Below, in pieces: positions 45,094 through 54,031 of a DNA stretch of 64,000 bases. The position numbers were made by a program, and so were the translations under genes. The stretch comes from Bog-473 sp963834405. GTDB lineage: Bacteria; Actinomycetota; Acidimicrobiia; Acidimicrobiales; RAAP-2. Below the pieces are notes generated by a model that saw nothing but the letters and a program-made list of their open reading frames with translations, was not told the DNA's origin and searched no databases. Position 1 is the first letter of the stretch. Each line of letters begins with the position of its first letter. The stretch lies in NCBI GenBank assembly GCA_963834405.1, contig CAWIBX010000007.1:868001-932000 (forward strand), written 5' to 3'.

Positions 45094-46013
45094 TTGCCTT
45101 CATCGACGCCCATCGGGACCACGAGACCGGTGGGCGTCGATGGGGGGTCGAGCCGATCTGCGAGCAGCTCGCAGTCGCCCCCTCCACCTACTACGACGCC
45201 AAGTCCCGGCCGCCTTCGGCCCGGGCGCTGCGTGACGCCGAGCTGGGCCCCAAGCTGGTCGAGCTGTGGAAGCGCAACTACTCGGTCTACGGCAGGCGCA
45301 AGCTCACCAAGGCGGCTCGGCGGGCCGATCTCGACATCGGGCGCGACCAGGTAGCCCGCCTCATGCGACACCAGGGCATTCGCGGGGCGAGCCGCTCCAA
45401 GAAACGCTTCACCACCAAGTCTGATCCCGCCCACGTCCGCGCCCCGGACCTCGTCAATCGCAACTTCAGTGCTACGCGTCCCGATGAACTGTGGGTGTGC
45501 GACTTCACCTACTGCTCGACATGGTCGGGCATCATTTACGTCGCCTTCGTAATCGACGTCTTCTCCCGGCGCCTTGTCGGCTGGAAGGCGGCGCGCTCGA
45601 TGACCACGACCCTTGTCCTCGATGCGCTCAACATGGCGGCATGGACGCGCCGGCACACCACTCTCGAAGGGCTGATCTGTCACACCGACGCCGGAAGTCA
45701 ATACACCTCTATTGCCTACACCGAGCGCATCGACGACGTCGGTGCCGCGCCCTCCATCGGGACCATCGGAGACAGCTACGACAACGCCATGGCCGAATCG
45801 GTCATCGGGCTTTTCAAGACCGAGCTGCACCGCAACCCGGCCGCCCTGGCGGACAACGGCGGGCCTTGGAAGGGCCTCGACGACCTCGAGATCGCCACGT
45901 GCGCCTGGGTGTCATGGTTCAACGAGGAGCGACTCCATGGAGAGCTCGACGACCGCACGCCGGCCGAAGTCGAAGCCGAGTACCGTTTCAGATCTCAGCC
46001 CGCTGTGGCATGA
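45090..46013 (+). CDS. IS3 OrfB (DDE transposase)
   Basis: The catalytic subunit, about 307 residues in the -1 frame relative to OrfA: VVAFIDAHRDHETGGRRW. The DDE residues are in LWVCDFTYCS (Asp), ICHTDAGSQYTS (Asp) and NAMAESVIGLFKTEL (Glu), with the HTH_21-like region RRKLTKAARRADLDIGRDQV. No own start codon precedes the conserved region, so it is likely expressed as a fusion with OrfA. An internal ATG at 45363 would cut off the first 90 residues. Confidence 0.88.
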   Translation, partial: VVAFIDAHRDHETGGRRWGVEPICEQLAVAPSTYYDAKSRPPSARALRDAELGPKLVELWKRNYSVYGRRKLTKAARRADLDIGRDQVARLMRHQGIRGASRSKKRFTTKSDPAHVRAPDLVNRNFSATRPDELWVCDFTYCSTWSGIIYVAFVIDVFSRRLVGWKAARSMTTTLVLDALNMAAWTRRHTTLEGLICHTDAGSQYTSIAYTERIDDVGAAPSIGTIGDSYDNAMAESVIGLFKTELHRNPAALADNGGPWKGLDDLEIATCAWVSWFNEERLHGELDDRTPAEVEAEYRFRSQPAVA

Positions 46014-46142
46014 GAAACCAAACCAACGAGCCTCCGTCAAACCCAGGCCGGTTCAAACCTCCGTAACGCCTCTCGACGAGCTGTCTCTCTGGCCGGCGAC
46101 GGAGAACCCTCACAGAGGGGCGCACTGGCGTGGGCTCTTTGC

Positions 46143-46198
46143 TGGGCCGATGATGTGCTGGGGGGCCGCAGCCCCACAACCTCCTGAGGAGGTGACGA
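46143..46198 (+). promoter_or_regulatory. Hairpins and palindromic Shine-Dalgarno before a TTG start
   Basis: GGGGC-cgca-GCCCC (about 46165-46178) is followed by CCTCCTGAGGAGG (about 46182-46194), a perfect palindrome in which the AGGAGG ribosome-binding site can pair with its own 5' half. The TTG start follows five bases later. Confidence 0.45.
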
Positions 46199-47767
46199 TT
46201 GAAACGGGTTCCCAGGCGAGCGACCCCGTGGGCGGCACTGGCGGTCGTAACGGCAATGGCCGCGGGGGGAGCCGTATTCGGCATTGTGGAGGCGCCTTCT
46301 GGCGCGCCGAGCACCACTTCTCGACCATCGCTTCCTTCACATCCGCCGACGACCACCATCGTTCCGCCTGCCGCCCCGGCGTCGGTAACTCCACCTGGTC
46401 CCCCTCCACCGGGACCTCTCACTGTCAATGGTCCTGCGTGGGCGGGCCATGGCGACCTTGCCTTCCTCTCCACCGGCCAGCTTGAGGTGCTCTCGAACGC
46501 AGGAAGCCTGACCAAGATCACGGGACCGAGCAGCGGGGGATTTGATAGCAATCCAGCCTGGTCGCCTGACGAGCAGTGGCTTGCGTTCTTGCACACCGGA
46601 CCCGCCAACGGATTCGAGCTGCCGGCTCCCACCCTGTGGCTGGTAGAGGCCGGATCTTCTCAGGCCGAGGAGGTGACAACCAGCGGGATCGGGATGTTCG
46701 TATGGTCGCCAACAGCGCCGGTATTGGCGTACACCTTGCTCCCCAATTACAACTTCCCCGCGGGGGTGCCCGAGGACCAGTGGTTCGACCGGCCGGGGGC
46801 ACCTCCGACCAGCGTGGCAGTTGGGACAGGCGCCGGCGTGGGCTCAATCGCCTGGTCTCCGGACGGCAGCGAGCTGGCTTTCGATGACTCGGTCTTTCCG
46901 CAACCCGCCTCGGCGACTTCGCCAGCCACGCCAGCGATGGGCCTACTCGGGACCGTTTCAGTCAACGGCGGCCAAGTGACAACGGTCTACCTCCTGGCCG
47001 AGTCAGGGATCGACCTCGCTGGCTGGTGGCCCGAGGGGGGCGGGCTCTTGTTCTGGGAGGACGCAGTGTTCTCCGCCTCGATTGAGGCAGATGGCCTCAC
47101 GTTGTACAGCCTCGAATTGGGCAGTGCGCAACCGGCGGCGCTCACGACCTCGTTGGTGGGCTCCACGTGGTTGGCGCCGCAACCCGGTGGAGACGCTGTC
47201 GCCGTCGTGTCGGGCGGGGGCCGATACATTTGGACCACAGGGCGAGACGTCGACCTGTGCAGTTTCCCGGCCGCCACCTGCCAACCAGTGCCCATCCCCG
47301 CCGGCACGTTGGGACTGGCGCCCAGTTGGTCATCTTCTGGTGTGCTCTTTTTCTCCGTGGCCTCCGGCGCCGGCCCCTTTAGCACGACAGGTACGGCCGA
47401 GTTTTCGCCGGGTTGGATGGCCCATTGGAATGCGACGAATGGTCTGTGGGCGATGGTCCCCGGCGAACCACCGAGTCCCGTGACCTCGACACCCGCTGGA
47501 TCGTTGCTGGCAGTTCCGGATGCTCACGGGAGCACCATGGTCGTGGTCGCAGACGACGATTTGTGGTTGACCAGCGCAAGTGGCAGCCCAGCGGTGCGGG
47601 TGGCCGGACCGCTGTTCTCAACGATTGGTCCCAGTGGTTTCTACGGCGAGGTCGATTGGACCAGCACATTCGCCTGGTCAACTGCTGCAGGTCTTCGACA
47701 AGGATCAACGCAGCCGCTCGACGAGTCACTTTCAGAGCAGTTGCCTTCAGATGAGGAGTTGCCATAA
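46199..47767 (+). CDS. Secreted WD40/TolB-like beta-propeller protein
   Basis: A 522-residue exported protein. The n-region (MKRVPRRATP) and the Ala-rich core (WAALAVVTAMAAGGAVFG) form a signal or anchor, then a Ser/Thr/Pro-rich stalk to residue 75. The rest is propeller-like, with repeats such as SNPAWSPDEQWLAFLHTG, GSIAWSPDGSELAFDD and APSWSSSGVLFFSVA. It probably binds a ligand on the cell surface. The start is TTG at 46199: a strong GAGGAGGTGA site stands just before it and no ATG/GTG is near. Lies right after the IS3 element. Confidence 0.7.
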   Translation: MKRVPRRATPWAALAVVTAMAAGGAVFGIVEAPSGAPSTTSRPSLPSHPPTTTIVPPAAPASVTPPGPPPPGPLTVNGPAWAGHGDLAFLSTGQLEVLSNAGSLTKITGPSSGGFDSNPAWSPDEQWLAFLHTGPANGFELPAPTLWLVEAGSSQAEEVTTSGIGMFVWSPTAPVLAYTLLPNYNFPAGVPEDQWFDRPGAPPTSVAVGTGAGVGSIAWSPDGSELAFDDSVFPQPASATSPATPAMGLLGTVSVNGGQVTTVYLLAESGIDLAGWWPEGGGLLFWEDAVFSASIEADGLTLYSLELGSAQPAALTTSLVGSTWLAPQPGGDAVAVVSGGGRYIWTTGRDVDLCSFPAATCQPVPIPAGTLGLAPSWSSSGVLFFSVASGAGPFSTTGTAEFSPGWMAHWNATNGLWAMVPGEPPSPVTSTPAGSLLAVPDAHGSTMVVVADDDLWLTSASGSPAVRVAGPLFSTIGPSGFYGEVDWTSTFAWSTAAGLRQGSTQPLDESLSEQLPSDEELP

Positions 47768-47928
47768 CGCCTGGTTCACCGGGGGGTACGGGCTGCGGCC
47801 TAAGCAGGCTTCGTATGGGTCCACCGGACTGCCCCACTTCGCCATCGGGACGGGTCGTGGGTGCGGTAACGGAGGCGGCTCGCGCCACATAGTCGTCACA
47901 GTGGGTCCGCCGTGGGGAAGGTCGACTC

Positions 47929-47945
47929 TTTCGCAGACGGCGAAA
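47929..47945. promoter_or_regulatory. TTTCGC/GCGAAA palindrome before the aldolase
   Basis: TTTCGC-agacg-GCGAAA, a perfect 6-bp inverted repeat with a 5-base spacer, about 45 bp before the aldolase ATG. The position fits an operator. Confidence 0.4.
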
Positions 47946-47987
47946 CCTGCCGAGCGCCGCACCTAGGATCCTTCTCGAGGAGGAACA

Positions 47988-48776
47988 ATGCGTCAAAACT
48001 CGTTACGAGCCATCTGGGGGCAACAGGGCGCCGCCCTCGGTGGGTGGTTGACTGTGCCGAGCAGTGTGTCTGCCGAGGTCATGGCTCACTGTGGATTCGA
48101 CTGGCTCTGTATCGATCTGCAACACGGTCTGATCGACTACTCCGAGATGGTCCAAATGCTTCAGGGCATCTCCTCCACAACCACCGTGCCTCTTGTGCGG
48201 GTTCCTTGGAACGAGCCGGGCATCATTGGCAAGTGTCTCGATGCAGGCGCGTGGGGGATCATCGTGCCGATGGTGAATTCCCGAGAAGAAGCTAGTGCGG
48301 CGGTCTCGGCGTGCCGCTATGCCCCCCTGGGCACTCGGAGTTATGGACCGCTCCGAGCGAACTACTACGCGGGGTCTGACTACTTTGATCGTGCCAATCA
48401 CGAGGTGACGTGCATCGTGATGGTGGAGACCCACGTCGCGGTCGATAACGTCGACGAAATCGTGTCGACGCCGGGAGTCGACGCCGTCTACGTGGGGCCA
48501 GCGGACTTGAGCGTTACTCTGGGTCTGCCTCCTGCACCAGACCAGCCTGACCAGAGTTTTACAGACGCTCTCGACCGGGTGATCGATGCATGCCATCGTC
48601 ACGACGTGATTCCTGGCATTGCTGGTAACGCGCAGACAGCGACAAAACGGTTGCGGCAAGGGTTTCGACTGGTGGAAGTCGCGTCTGACATGAGGCTGTT
48701 GGGACTCGGTGCCCGAGATGCTCTGGAGCAGGTTCGACCAACTACTGGTCCTGAACCAACGTCTCCGTACCTGTGA
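47988..48776 (+). CDS. HpcH/HpaI-family aldolase
   Basis: A 262-residue class II aldolase of the HpcH/HpaI type. Signature stretches are LGGWLTVPSSVSAEVMAHCG, FDWLCIDLQHGLIDYSEM, PLVRVPWNEPGIIGKCLDAG and WGIIVPMVNSREEA; the metal-side glutamate is in IVMVETHVAVDNVDEI and the aspartate in YVGPADLSVTLG. These enzymes cleave 2-keto-3-deoxy acids to pyruvate and an aldehyde. A good GAGGAGGAAC site precedes the ATG. The next gene starts 4 bp before this stop, so the two make a sugar-acid degradation pair. Confidence 0.88.
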   Translation: MRQNSLRAIWGQQGAALGGWLTVPSSVSAEVMAHCGFDWLCIDLQHGLIDYSEMVQMLQGISSTTTVPLVRVPWNEPGIIGKCLDAGAWGIIVPMVNSREEASAAVSACRYAPLGTRSYGPLRANYYAGSDYFDRANHEVTCIVMVETHVAVDNVDEIVSTPGVDAVYVGPADLSVTLGLPPAPDQPDQSFTDALDRVIDACHRHDVIPGIAGNAQTATKRLRQGFRLVEVASDMRLLGLGARDALEQVRPTTGPEPTSPYL

Positions 48777-49723
48777 CGGCAATGTCCGAGCGCTCAAAGG
48801 TCGTGATCGCACTTCCGTTAGCCCAGTCCTTGGTGGACCAGTTCGCTGCGTATGACCTCACCGTGCTACCCACTGGCAGATCCGAAGATGGCGTCTTCGA
48901 GGCCGCACTCGCCGAGGCCGAGGGCCTACTGGTGAGTTCGAATGTCATTGTTGACCGAGAAGTGATCGCATGGGCGCCGAGGCTTCGAGTGATCAGCACG
49001 ATGAGCGTCGGCCTTGATCACATTGATCTCGACGAAGCGCGGGCGAAGAAAATAGTGGTCACCATCACCCCGGTGCTCAGCGACGCAGTAGCGGACCTGA
49101 CAATGGCGCTAATGATCATGCTCTCCCGCCATATTTCCGAGGGAATTCGTGCCGTCGTGAGCGGTCGATGGAACGAGGTCTCGTTAGGTAGCGACCTGGC
49201 AGGGAAAAGGTTGCTCCTTGTGGGATTCGGTCGCATTGGTCAGGCGGTGGCGAGGCGGGCCTTGGCCGCGAAGATGGATGTGCAGTACGTCGACACCCGG
49301 AGCGGACTACCAGTTGTCGGTGGCGTTGATCGCGTGGGCGACCTCGCCAGTGGATTGCCAGACGCGGACTTCGTTTCGCTTCACGTTGATCTCAATGCCG
49401 AGACGAGGACCCTGATGGGCCGAGACCAATTCAAGTTGATGAAGTCCACTGGATTTCTTGTGAACACATCTCGAGGTGGAGTCGTAGATCAAGCTGCTCT
49501 GGCCTCGGCGTTGACGGAGGGAACGATCGCTGGCGCAGGCTTGGACGTGCTTCAGGATGAGCCGCCACACCCCGATGAGCCCCTGTTGAACGCGCCGAAT
49601 ATCATCATCGTTCCCCATATCGGCTCGGCAACGAGGGAGACCAGGAGCGCCATGGCGCAATGTGCAGTGGACAACTTGCTGCTGGGACTGCGCAATGAAC
49701 GCGGTCCGTTTGAGGTGACCTAA
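48773..49723 (+). CDS. D-2-hydroxyacid dehydrogenase (NAD-binding)
   Basis: A 316-residue enzyme of the D-isomer-specific group. Rossmann loop LLVGFGRIGQAVARRAL, catalytic Arg in LVNTSRGGVVDQAAL, Glu in DVLQDEPPHPDE and His in IVPHIGSATRE. It interconverts 2-hydroxy and 2-keto acids (glyoxylate, hydroxypyruvate or related). It overlaps the aldolase by 4 bp, so it likely acts in the same sugar-acid pathway. The IS end lies about 185 bp further on; the region between is uninformative. Confidence 0.9.
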   Translation: MTAMSERSKVVIALPLAQSLVDQFAAYDLTVLPTGRSEDGVFEAALAEAEGLLVSSNVIVDREVIAWAPRLRVISTMSVGLDHIDLDEARAKKIVVTITPVLSDAVADLTMALMIMLSRHISEGIRAVVSGRWNEVSLGSDLAGKRLLLVGFGRIGQAVARRALAAKMDVQYVDTRSGLPVVGGVDRVGDLASGLPDADFVSLHVDLNAETRTLMGRDQFKLMKSTGFLVNTSRGGVVDQAALASALTEGTIAGAGLDVLQDEPPHPDEPLLNAPNIIIVPHIGSATRETRSAMAQCAVDNLLLGLRNERGPFEVT

Positions 49724-49935
49724 CGCTCGTAGAAACGTCATGCATCGTCAGTGGGCTTGCAAACCGACTTGGAAGTAGCCGGGATTGACGTCCATATTGG
49801 GCAGCGGGTCTCTTCACTGGCGCAGCCGAGCGAAGTCTTGGCGTCCCGTATCGTCCCGGATCTAATGGTGGGCTCGGGACCAAGCACCGAAATTAATTGG
49901 CTGACTGCTAAGCTTGCAATTAAACCTCGGCGACC

Positions 49936-50292
49936 CTATCCGGCGTCTTCTTCAATGATGAGAGTGGCCGCCTTGGCCGCTACCTCTCGCATCTTGGCCA
50001 AGAGGTCGCGGGCATGGCGGTCGTTGTCGATCCACTCGCTGTAGAGGGCCGCCTCGCGTTCGTTGAGGCGTCGGTTGACCGTCTTGCCGTTGACCTTGGC
50101 CGTCCAGTGCCAATACGGACCATGGAGCTTGGGTGGGTCACCCTGGCAGGCGCAGTGTGTCTTGCCACAGCGGGTGAATCGGGGGGCCAGCGACCCCGAC
50201 GCGATGTAGCCGATGTCCGCCAGCTCCCGGGCGAGCGCGCGGTAGCGGTGCTCGTAGCTCTCGAGGCGCTGGGTCGTTCGCTTGGTGGCCAT
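49936..50292 (-). CDS. DUF6788-type protein of an insertion sequence
   Basis: A 118-residue protein starting MATKRTTQRLESYEHRYRAL, with a middle segment APRFTRCGKTHCACQGDPPK (two Cys plus His/Cys, a likely zinc knuckle) and PYWHWTAKVNGKTVNRRLNE. This group is generally found next to transposases and has no assigned role. AGGAGGGAG before the ATG at 50292 decides the start over a longer frame from 50361. Divergent from the transposase at 50351, with the promoters in the 58 bp between them. Confidence 0.75.
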   Translation of the reverse strand: MATKRTTQRLESYEHRYRALARELADIGYIASGSLAPRFTRCGKTHCACQGDPPKLHGPYWHWTAKVNGKTVNRRLNEREAALYSEWIDNDRHARDLLAKMREVAAKAATLIIEEDAG

Positions 50293-50350
50293 GGCTCCCT
50301 CCTGGTGAGTATCCCATTCCGGAGTGTTGTGAGTAGTCATACTCTCAGAT

Positions 50351-51706
50351 ATGACCAGCACCTCGGGTATCGAGCACCGCCAAGGCCTCTCGAGCTTCCG
50401 GGACGGGTTCTATCGGTGCCTGACCCGCTGGGGCGACGCCCTCTTCGAGCTCTGCGACGCCGCGCTGTGCACCGGTGGTCCCGTGGGCTCTGTCCCCTCG
50501 CTCTCCTTGGAGCCCGAGTTCCGCCGCTCGCACGGCTCGCTGTACAAGGGCCTGGTGCGGGGCCGCCTCAACGAGCAGCGCTTCGGGGACCTCTTGGTCG
50601 AGCATCGGCCCGCCGGCTGGCCCGAGATCTTCGCCGTCGACGCCTCGGTGTGGGACCGCTGCGACGCCGAGTGCAGTCCTGAGCGGGGCTTTTACTACTC
50701 AGCATCCAAGCATTCAGCGGGCAAGCCCATCGTGGCCGGCTGGTCCTACCAATGGATCGCCCAGCTCGACTTCGCCCCAGACAGCTGGACCGCCCCCCTT
50801 GACGCCCGGCGCATTCACCCCGACGAGGACGCCACCACCGCCACGATCGAGCAAGTCGAGGCATTGGTCGATCGCCTCGGGGTGACCGACGCGGTCCCGA
50901 TGTTCGTCTTCGACGCGGGCTATGACGCCATTGCGCTCACCGCTGGCCTCGAGAGCACCCGCGCCCAGGTACTGGTGCGCGTCCGAGGTGACCGCATCTT
51001 TTACCGCGACCCCCCGGCGCGCAGGGAAGGGACGCGCGGTCGGCCCCGGCGCCACGGCAGACGACTCAAGCTCTCCGACGCGCGCACCATGGGCCGCCCC
51101 GACGCCGAGCTATGCGGCACCGATCCCCGTTACGGCAACGTCAGGGTGCGGGCCTGGCATCAGGTGCACCCCCGGACCAGAGTGCGGAGTCGCTGGATCG
51201 ACGGGAGCGTGCCTCCCATCGTCCGCGGCAGCGTGCTGCGCGTCGACGTCGACCACCTGCCACGGGCCGACGGCCGGGAGAAGAAGACGTTGTGGCTGTG
51301 GTGGGGAGGGGACGGCGAGCCCGATCTCGCGCAGTGCTTCCGGGCCTACTTACGTCGTTTCGACCTCGAGCACACCTTCCGGTTCGCAAAGAACACGCTC
51401 GGGTGGACGACGCCGTCTCTCTGCACACCCGAGCAGGCCGACCGCTGGACGTGCATCGTCCTTGCCGCGCTGACCCAGCTGCGCCTCGCTCGCGGGCTCG
51501 TCGAAGACCTACGCCTGCCTTGGGAACGTCCCCTCGGCGCGGCAGTACTTACACCGGCGCGGGTTCGGCGAGGATTTCGTCGACTTCGTGCCACGATCGG
51601 CACACCGGCCAGTCCACCGAAATTCGTTCGAGCGGGACCAGGGCGCCCCAAAGGCACCGTCACCGGCCCTCGACAGCGCTATCCGGTCATCAAGAAGTCG
51701 GCGTGA
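50351..51706 (+). CDS. Transposase, DDE-type
   Basis: A 451-residue transposase. Catalytic Asp candidates are in EIFAVDASVWDRCDAEC (about residue 97) and VFDAGYDAIALTAGLE (about 197); a late Glu is expected around FDLEHTFRFAKNTLGW (about 341). Between the last two is a basic DNA-contact region (REGTRGRPRRHGRRLK). It carries out cut-and-paste movement of the element whose ends lie at 49909 and 51736. ATG at 50351. Confidence 0.85.
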   Translation: MTSTSGIEHRQGLSSFRDGFYRCLTRWGDALFELCDAALCTGGPVGSVPSLSLEPEFRRSHGSLYKGLVRGRLNEQRFGDLLVEHRPAGWPEIFAVDASVWDRCDAECSPERGFYYSASKHSAGKPIVAGWSYQWIAQLDFAPDSWTAPLDARRIHPDEDATTATIEQVEALVDRLGVTDAVPMFVFDAGYDAIALTAGLESTRAQVLVRVRGDRIFYRDPPARREGTRGRPRRHGRRLKLSDARTMGRPDAELCGTDPRYGNVRVRAWHQVHPRTRVRSRWIDGSVPPIVRGSVLRVDVDHLPRADGREKKTLWLWWGGDGEPDLAQCFRAYLRRFDLEHTFRFAKNTLGWTTPSLCTPEQADRWTCIVLAALTQLRLARGLVEDLRLPWERPLGAAVLTPARVRRGFRRLRATIGTPASPPKFVRAGPGRPKGTVTGPRQRYPVIKKSA

Positions 51707-51897
51707 AGAGGTGGTGAGGGTTTAATCGCAAGCTAAGAGGGTGTCCCACTACGCATGTAGGTGTGTCACCCTGCGGCACCTTGGGGATACCCGATTGAAG
51801 GGCCAACTGGCCATTGGTTGCCCGTGGAAACGCGAAATCGCGAGGAGGAAACGCGGCTAGGCGTACTGCTGCAACCCACGCACTGGATAGTCCTCCC

Positions 51898-52512
51898 TTA
51901 CGGGACCGTGACCGACCCGGTCACCGGAGACGGACTTCCGCCGCCGGGCCACTGAATACTCACATGGATCGTGCCCATTGTGCCTGAGAAGGCGCCAGTT
52001 CCTGAGACAACGGTGAGCGTTAGGTCGTAGTCGTAGGGAGGTGGTCCGAGCAGCGGGTTGCTGACCGTTCCAGCTACATTTCCCGCAAGAGAGCCAACGC
52101 TCGTCGTGATGGTAAATGTTCCGGTATAGGTGAACGGAGCGCCGAAAATGCATCCGTCCAGGTGAAGCGTCACCGATCCCGCGGCGGAGTTTCCAAGATA
52201 GGTGGCGTCAAAGACCTGGTTGACGAAGCAACCGTTCTCGGACGAGAACGTCCACGTCGTCGTACCGGAGAACGAACCAGTCAGGTCGGCGAGGCTCACC
52301 GGGTTATGGATGAAATAACTGATGCACTGGCCTTGGTTCTTGAATGGCTGCCCCGATGCGTCAGTGAGCGTCTGCCAGCCACCATCCTGGCACTGCTGGA
52401 CTGCGGTTGGAGGGGCTGCACCGGCCTGAGCACCAATCGAAGTGACTGCGATCGGAATCACGACAATCGGGAAAGTCGCGAGAAAGACGCTGGCGAGCAA
52501 CCGTCGAACCAT
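51898..52512 (-). CDS. Secreted beta-rich protein with 'GWxxxT..FKNQGQC' motif
   Basis: A 204-residue exported protein. Signal peptide to about residue 33 (FLATFPIVVIPIAVTSIGAQ). The short cysteine motif GGWQTLTD...FKNQGQCISYF (residues 44-67) is known from many secreted actinobacterial proteins. The rest is beta-strand-rich (GSFSGTTTWTFSSENGCFVN, TYTGTFTITTSVGSLAG). Probably a jelly-roll-like binding domain on the cell surface; function unknown. Confidence 0.65.
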   Translation of the reverse strand: MVRRLLASVFLATFPIVVIPIAVTSIGAQAGAAPPTAVQQCQDGGWQTLTDASGQPFKNQGQCISYFIHNPVSLADLTGSFSGTTTWTFSSENGCFVNQVFDATYLGNSAAGSVTLHLDGCIFGAPFTYTGTFTITTSVGSLAGNVAGTVSNPLLGPPPYDYDLTLTVVSGTGAFSGTMGTIHVSIQWPGGGSPSPVTGSVTVP

Positions 52513-52681
52513 GACAACCTCCTCCCCGAGGGCGCCCCCTGTAGGGTCATACTCAACCTTTGGCTCGAAGTCGTCAACCGGCGATCTAGTAGGTCGGGGA
52601 CTGCCCCCAAACGCCGTCAGTACCGGGCGTACCCTGGTCCCCGGGAATACTCATGGATCACGACTCCGATCGGCTTCACTT

Positions 52682-53388
52682 GCGCTGCTGATCGCATCGG
52701 CCAAAGCTCTAAAGGTGGGCGAGGCAGAGCCGTCGACTGATCTTGAGGCCCTTTTGGCCGAACATCTCGACGTGTACGCGACCATGAATGGGCAGTGGAA
52801 TCCGGAGCACGGAGATATCGAGATCCCGTCGGACTGGGAGTTCTTGCCCTCCGGCGATGCCTTCTTGACCCGGACCGTGAAGGCGTCCGGCAGGTACTGG
52901 TTGGCTTGGCAGCCACGGAGCCGCCAACATCGGAGGCTCCTAGGGACTTTGGGCGCCGAGTGAGGTCATCGCCGCAGCTCAGATCCGCGCTGACGAGACG
53001 GCCGAACGCCGAGCGGCCAAACGCGTCGTCGGCGCTCGTTCCCGCGAGCGACAAGAGGATCGATACCGCCAGGAGTTGCAAGGCGCCATCGTGCGCCTTC
53101 TCGCTTTTGCCCCGAAGCACCAAGAACTCCAACAGCAGATCGCAAGAGAGACCGCAGCTCATGCAGCCGTCGTGGGCAGTGGCCGTGTGGGCCGGACGCA
53201 CAAGCTCACCCTCGACGATCGGGCTGCCCTCAGCTCCCGGGCCTACATCAGGCACCGCTTCGACCTACCACGACGACCTCGATGCCCTATCACCGGAACA
53301 CTGGGACGAGGAGTACTTGTATCGAGAGATCAAAGGGGCAGCGAACGAAGCGGTCGACCGCTTCCTCTTTGAGCATCGCAAAATCTGA
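52682..53388 (+). pseudogene. DUF2293 family protein, twice frameshifted
   Basis: Three frames together read a DUF2293 protein. The first gives EALLAEHLDVYATMNGQW and FLPSGDAFLTRTVKASGRYW, the second VIAAAQIRADETAERRAAKR and AYIRHRF, the third YHDDLDALSPEHWDEEYLYR. One extra T in GCCGAG-T-GAGGTC (52961) and one extra C near 53262-53265 break it. Without them the order of segments is the usual one. Start not defined. Confidence 0.7.
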
Positions 53389-53485
53389 GGCTTCCCGTAG
53401 TTCCGGACTGCCACCCCTTGCCGGCGAACTGGGCTACCCATTCAACCGCGCTACCGTCCGATAACAACCGCCCGGGAGCCTGGAC

Positions 53486-53959
53486 ATGATTACTCCCGAC
53501 GACCTGCGAGTCGAGCAAACTATCTACGTCGACGCCACCCCCGAGACCGTGTACGACCGCGTCTCCGACATCGCGCACATGGGCGACATCAGCCCGACGT
53601 GCACCGGCGGACACTGGGACGTCGGCGCCACCGGCACGGTCGGCGACTGGTTCACTGGCACAAACCGCGTTGACGACCGCGAGTGGCAAACCCGCTCGCA
53701 GGTTGACGCCGCCGACCGCGGCCGCGAGTTCGCCTTCGTCGTCGGCGGCGCCGAGGGCGGATGGGTCCGATGGGGCTATCTTCTCTCTCCTCGCGGCGGA
53801 GGTACCGATGTCACCGAGACCTGGCAGGTGCTGCGGATCGTGCCGCACATGGGCGAGAGCGACGAGCAGCTCGCAGCGCTACGCGAACGGACGGCTGGGA
53901 ATCTGCGGGCAACTCTTTACACGCTGCGGACGGTACTTACGGACGCGCCTGGGTCGTAG
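53486..53959 (+). CDS. SRPBCC family (polyketide-cyclase-like) protein
   Basis: A 157-residue START-like helix-grip protein. DLRVEQTIYVDATPETVYDR and VSDIAHMGDISPTCTGGHW open the fold, and the strands VRWGYLLSPRGGGTDVTETW close it with a long final helix. It would bind or cyclise a hydrophobic molecule; nothing nearby names it. ATG at 53486. Single-gene cargo. Confidence 0.8.
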   Translation: MITPDDLRVEQTIYVDATPETVYDRVSDIAHMGDISPTCTGGHWDVGATGTVGDWFTGTNRVDDREWQTRSQVDAADRGREFAFVVGGAEGGWVRWGYLLSPRGGGTDVTETWQVLRIVPHMGESDEQLAALRERTAGNLRATLYTLRTVLTDAPGS

Positions 53960-54031
53960 TGTCCTTCGCACTCTCGATCACGGACAAGTGCCTCCCGACC
54001 GGCGTACAGGGGCATGTCTCTCCAAGGAGGT

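Larger units (their letters stand above)
44710..46055 (+). mobile_element. IS3-family insertion sequence, 1346 bp
   Basis: The left end starts TGAATCGGCCTGGG (44710) and the right end finishes CCCAGGCCGGTTCA (46055). Reverse-complementing gives 28-bp imperfect inverted repeats (TGAAyCGGCCTGGG...CGGAGGCTC). AAC stands on both sides (44707-44709 and 46056-46058), a 3-bp target duplication. Two ORFs in -1 phase lie inside. It appears complete. Confidence 0.9.
49909..51736. mobile_element. Insertion sequence with DUF6788 and transposase genes
   Basis: Ends 49909-49926 (TAAGCTTGCAATTAAACC) and 51719-51736 (reverse complement TTAGCTTGCGATTAAACC) match in all but two positions. Inside are two divergent genes, a DUF6788 protein and a 451-residue transposase. 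I see no clear target-site duplication. Confidence 0.75.

Noticed and set aside
49751..49908. Possible truncated gene before the second IS (MGLQTDLEVAGIDVHIGQRV)
   Set aside because: Only about 50 residues, no recognisable family and no ribosome-binding site; could be chance.
52617..53255. A 212-residue minus-strand frame
   Set aside because: Antisense to the broken DUF2293 gene, which explains the sequence better.
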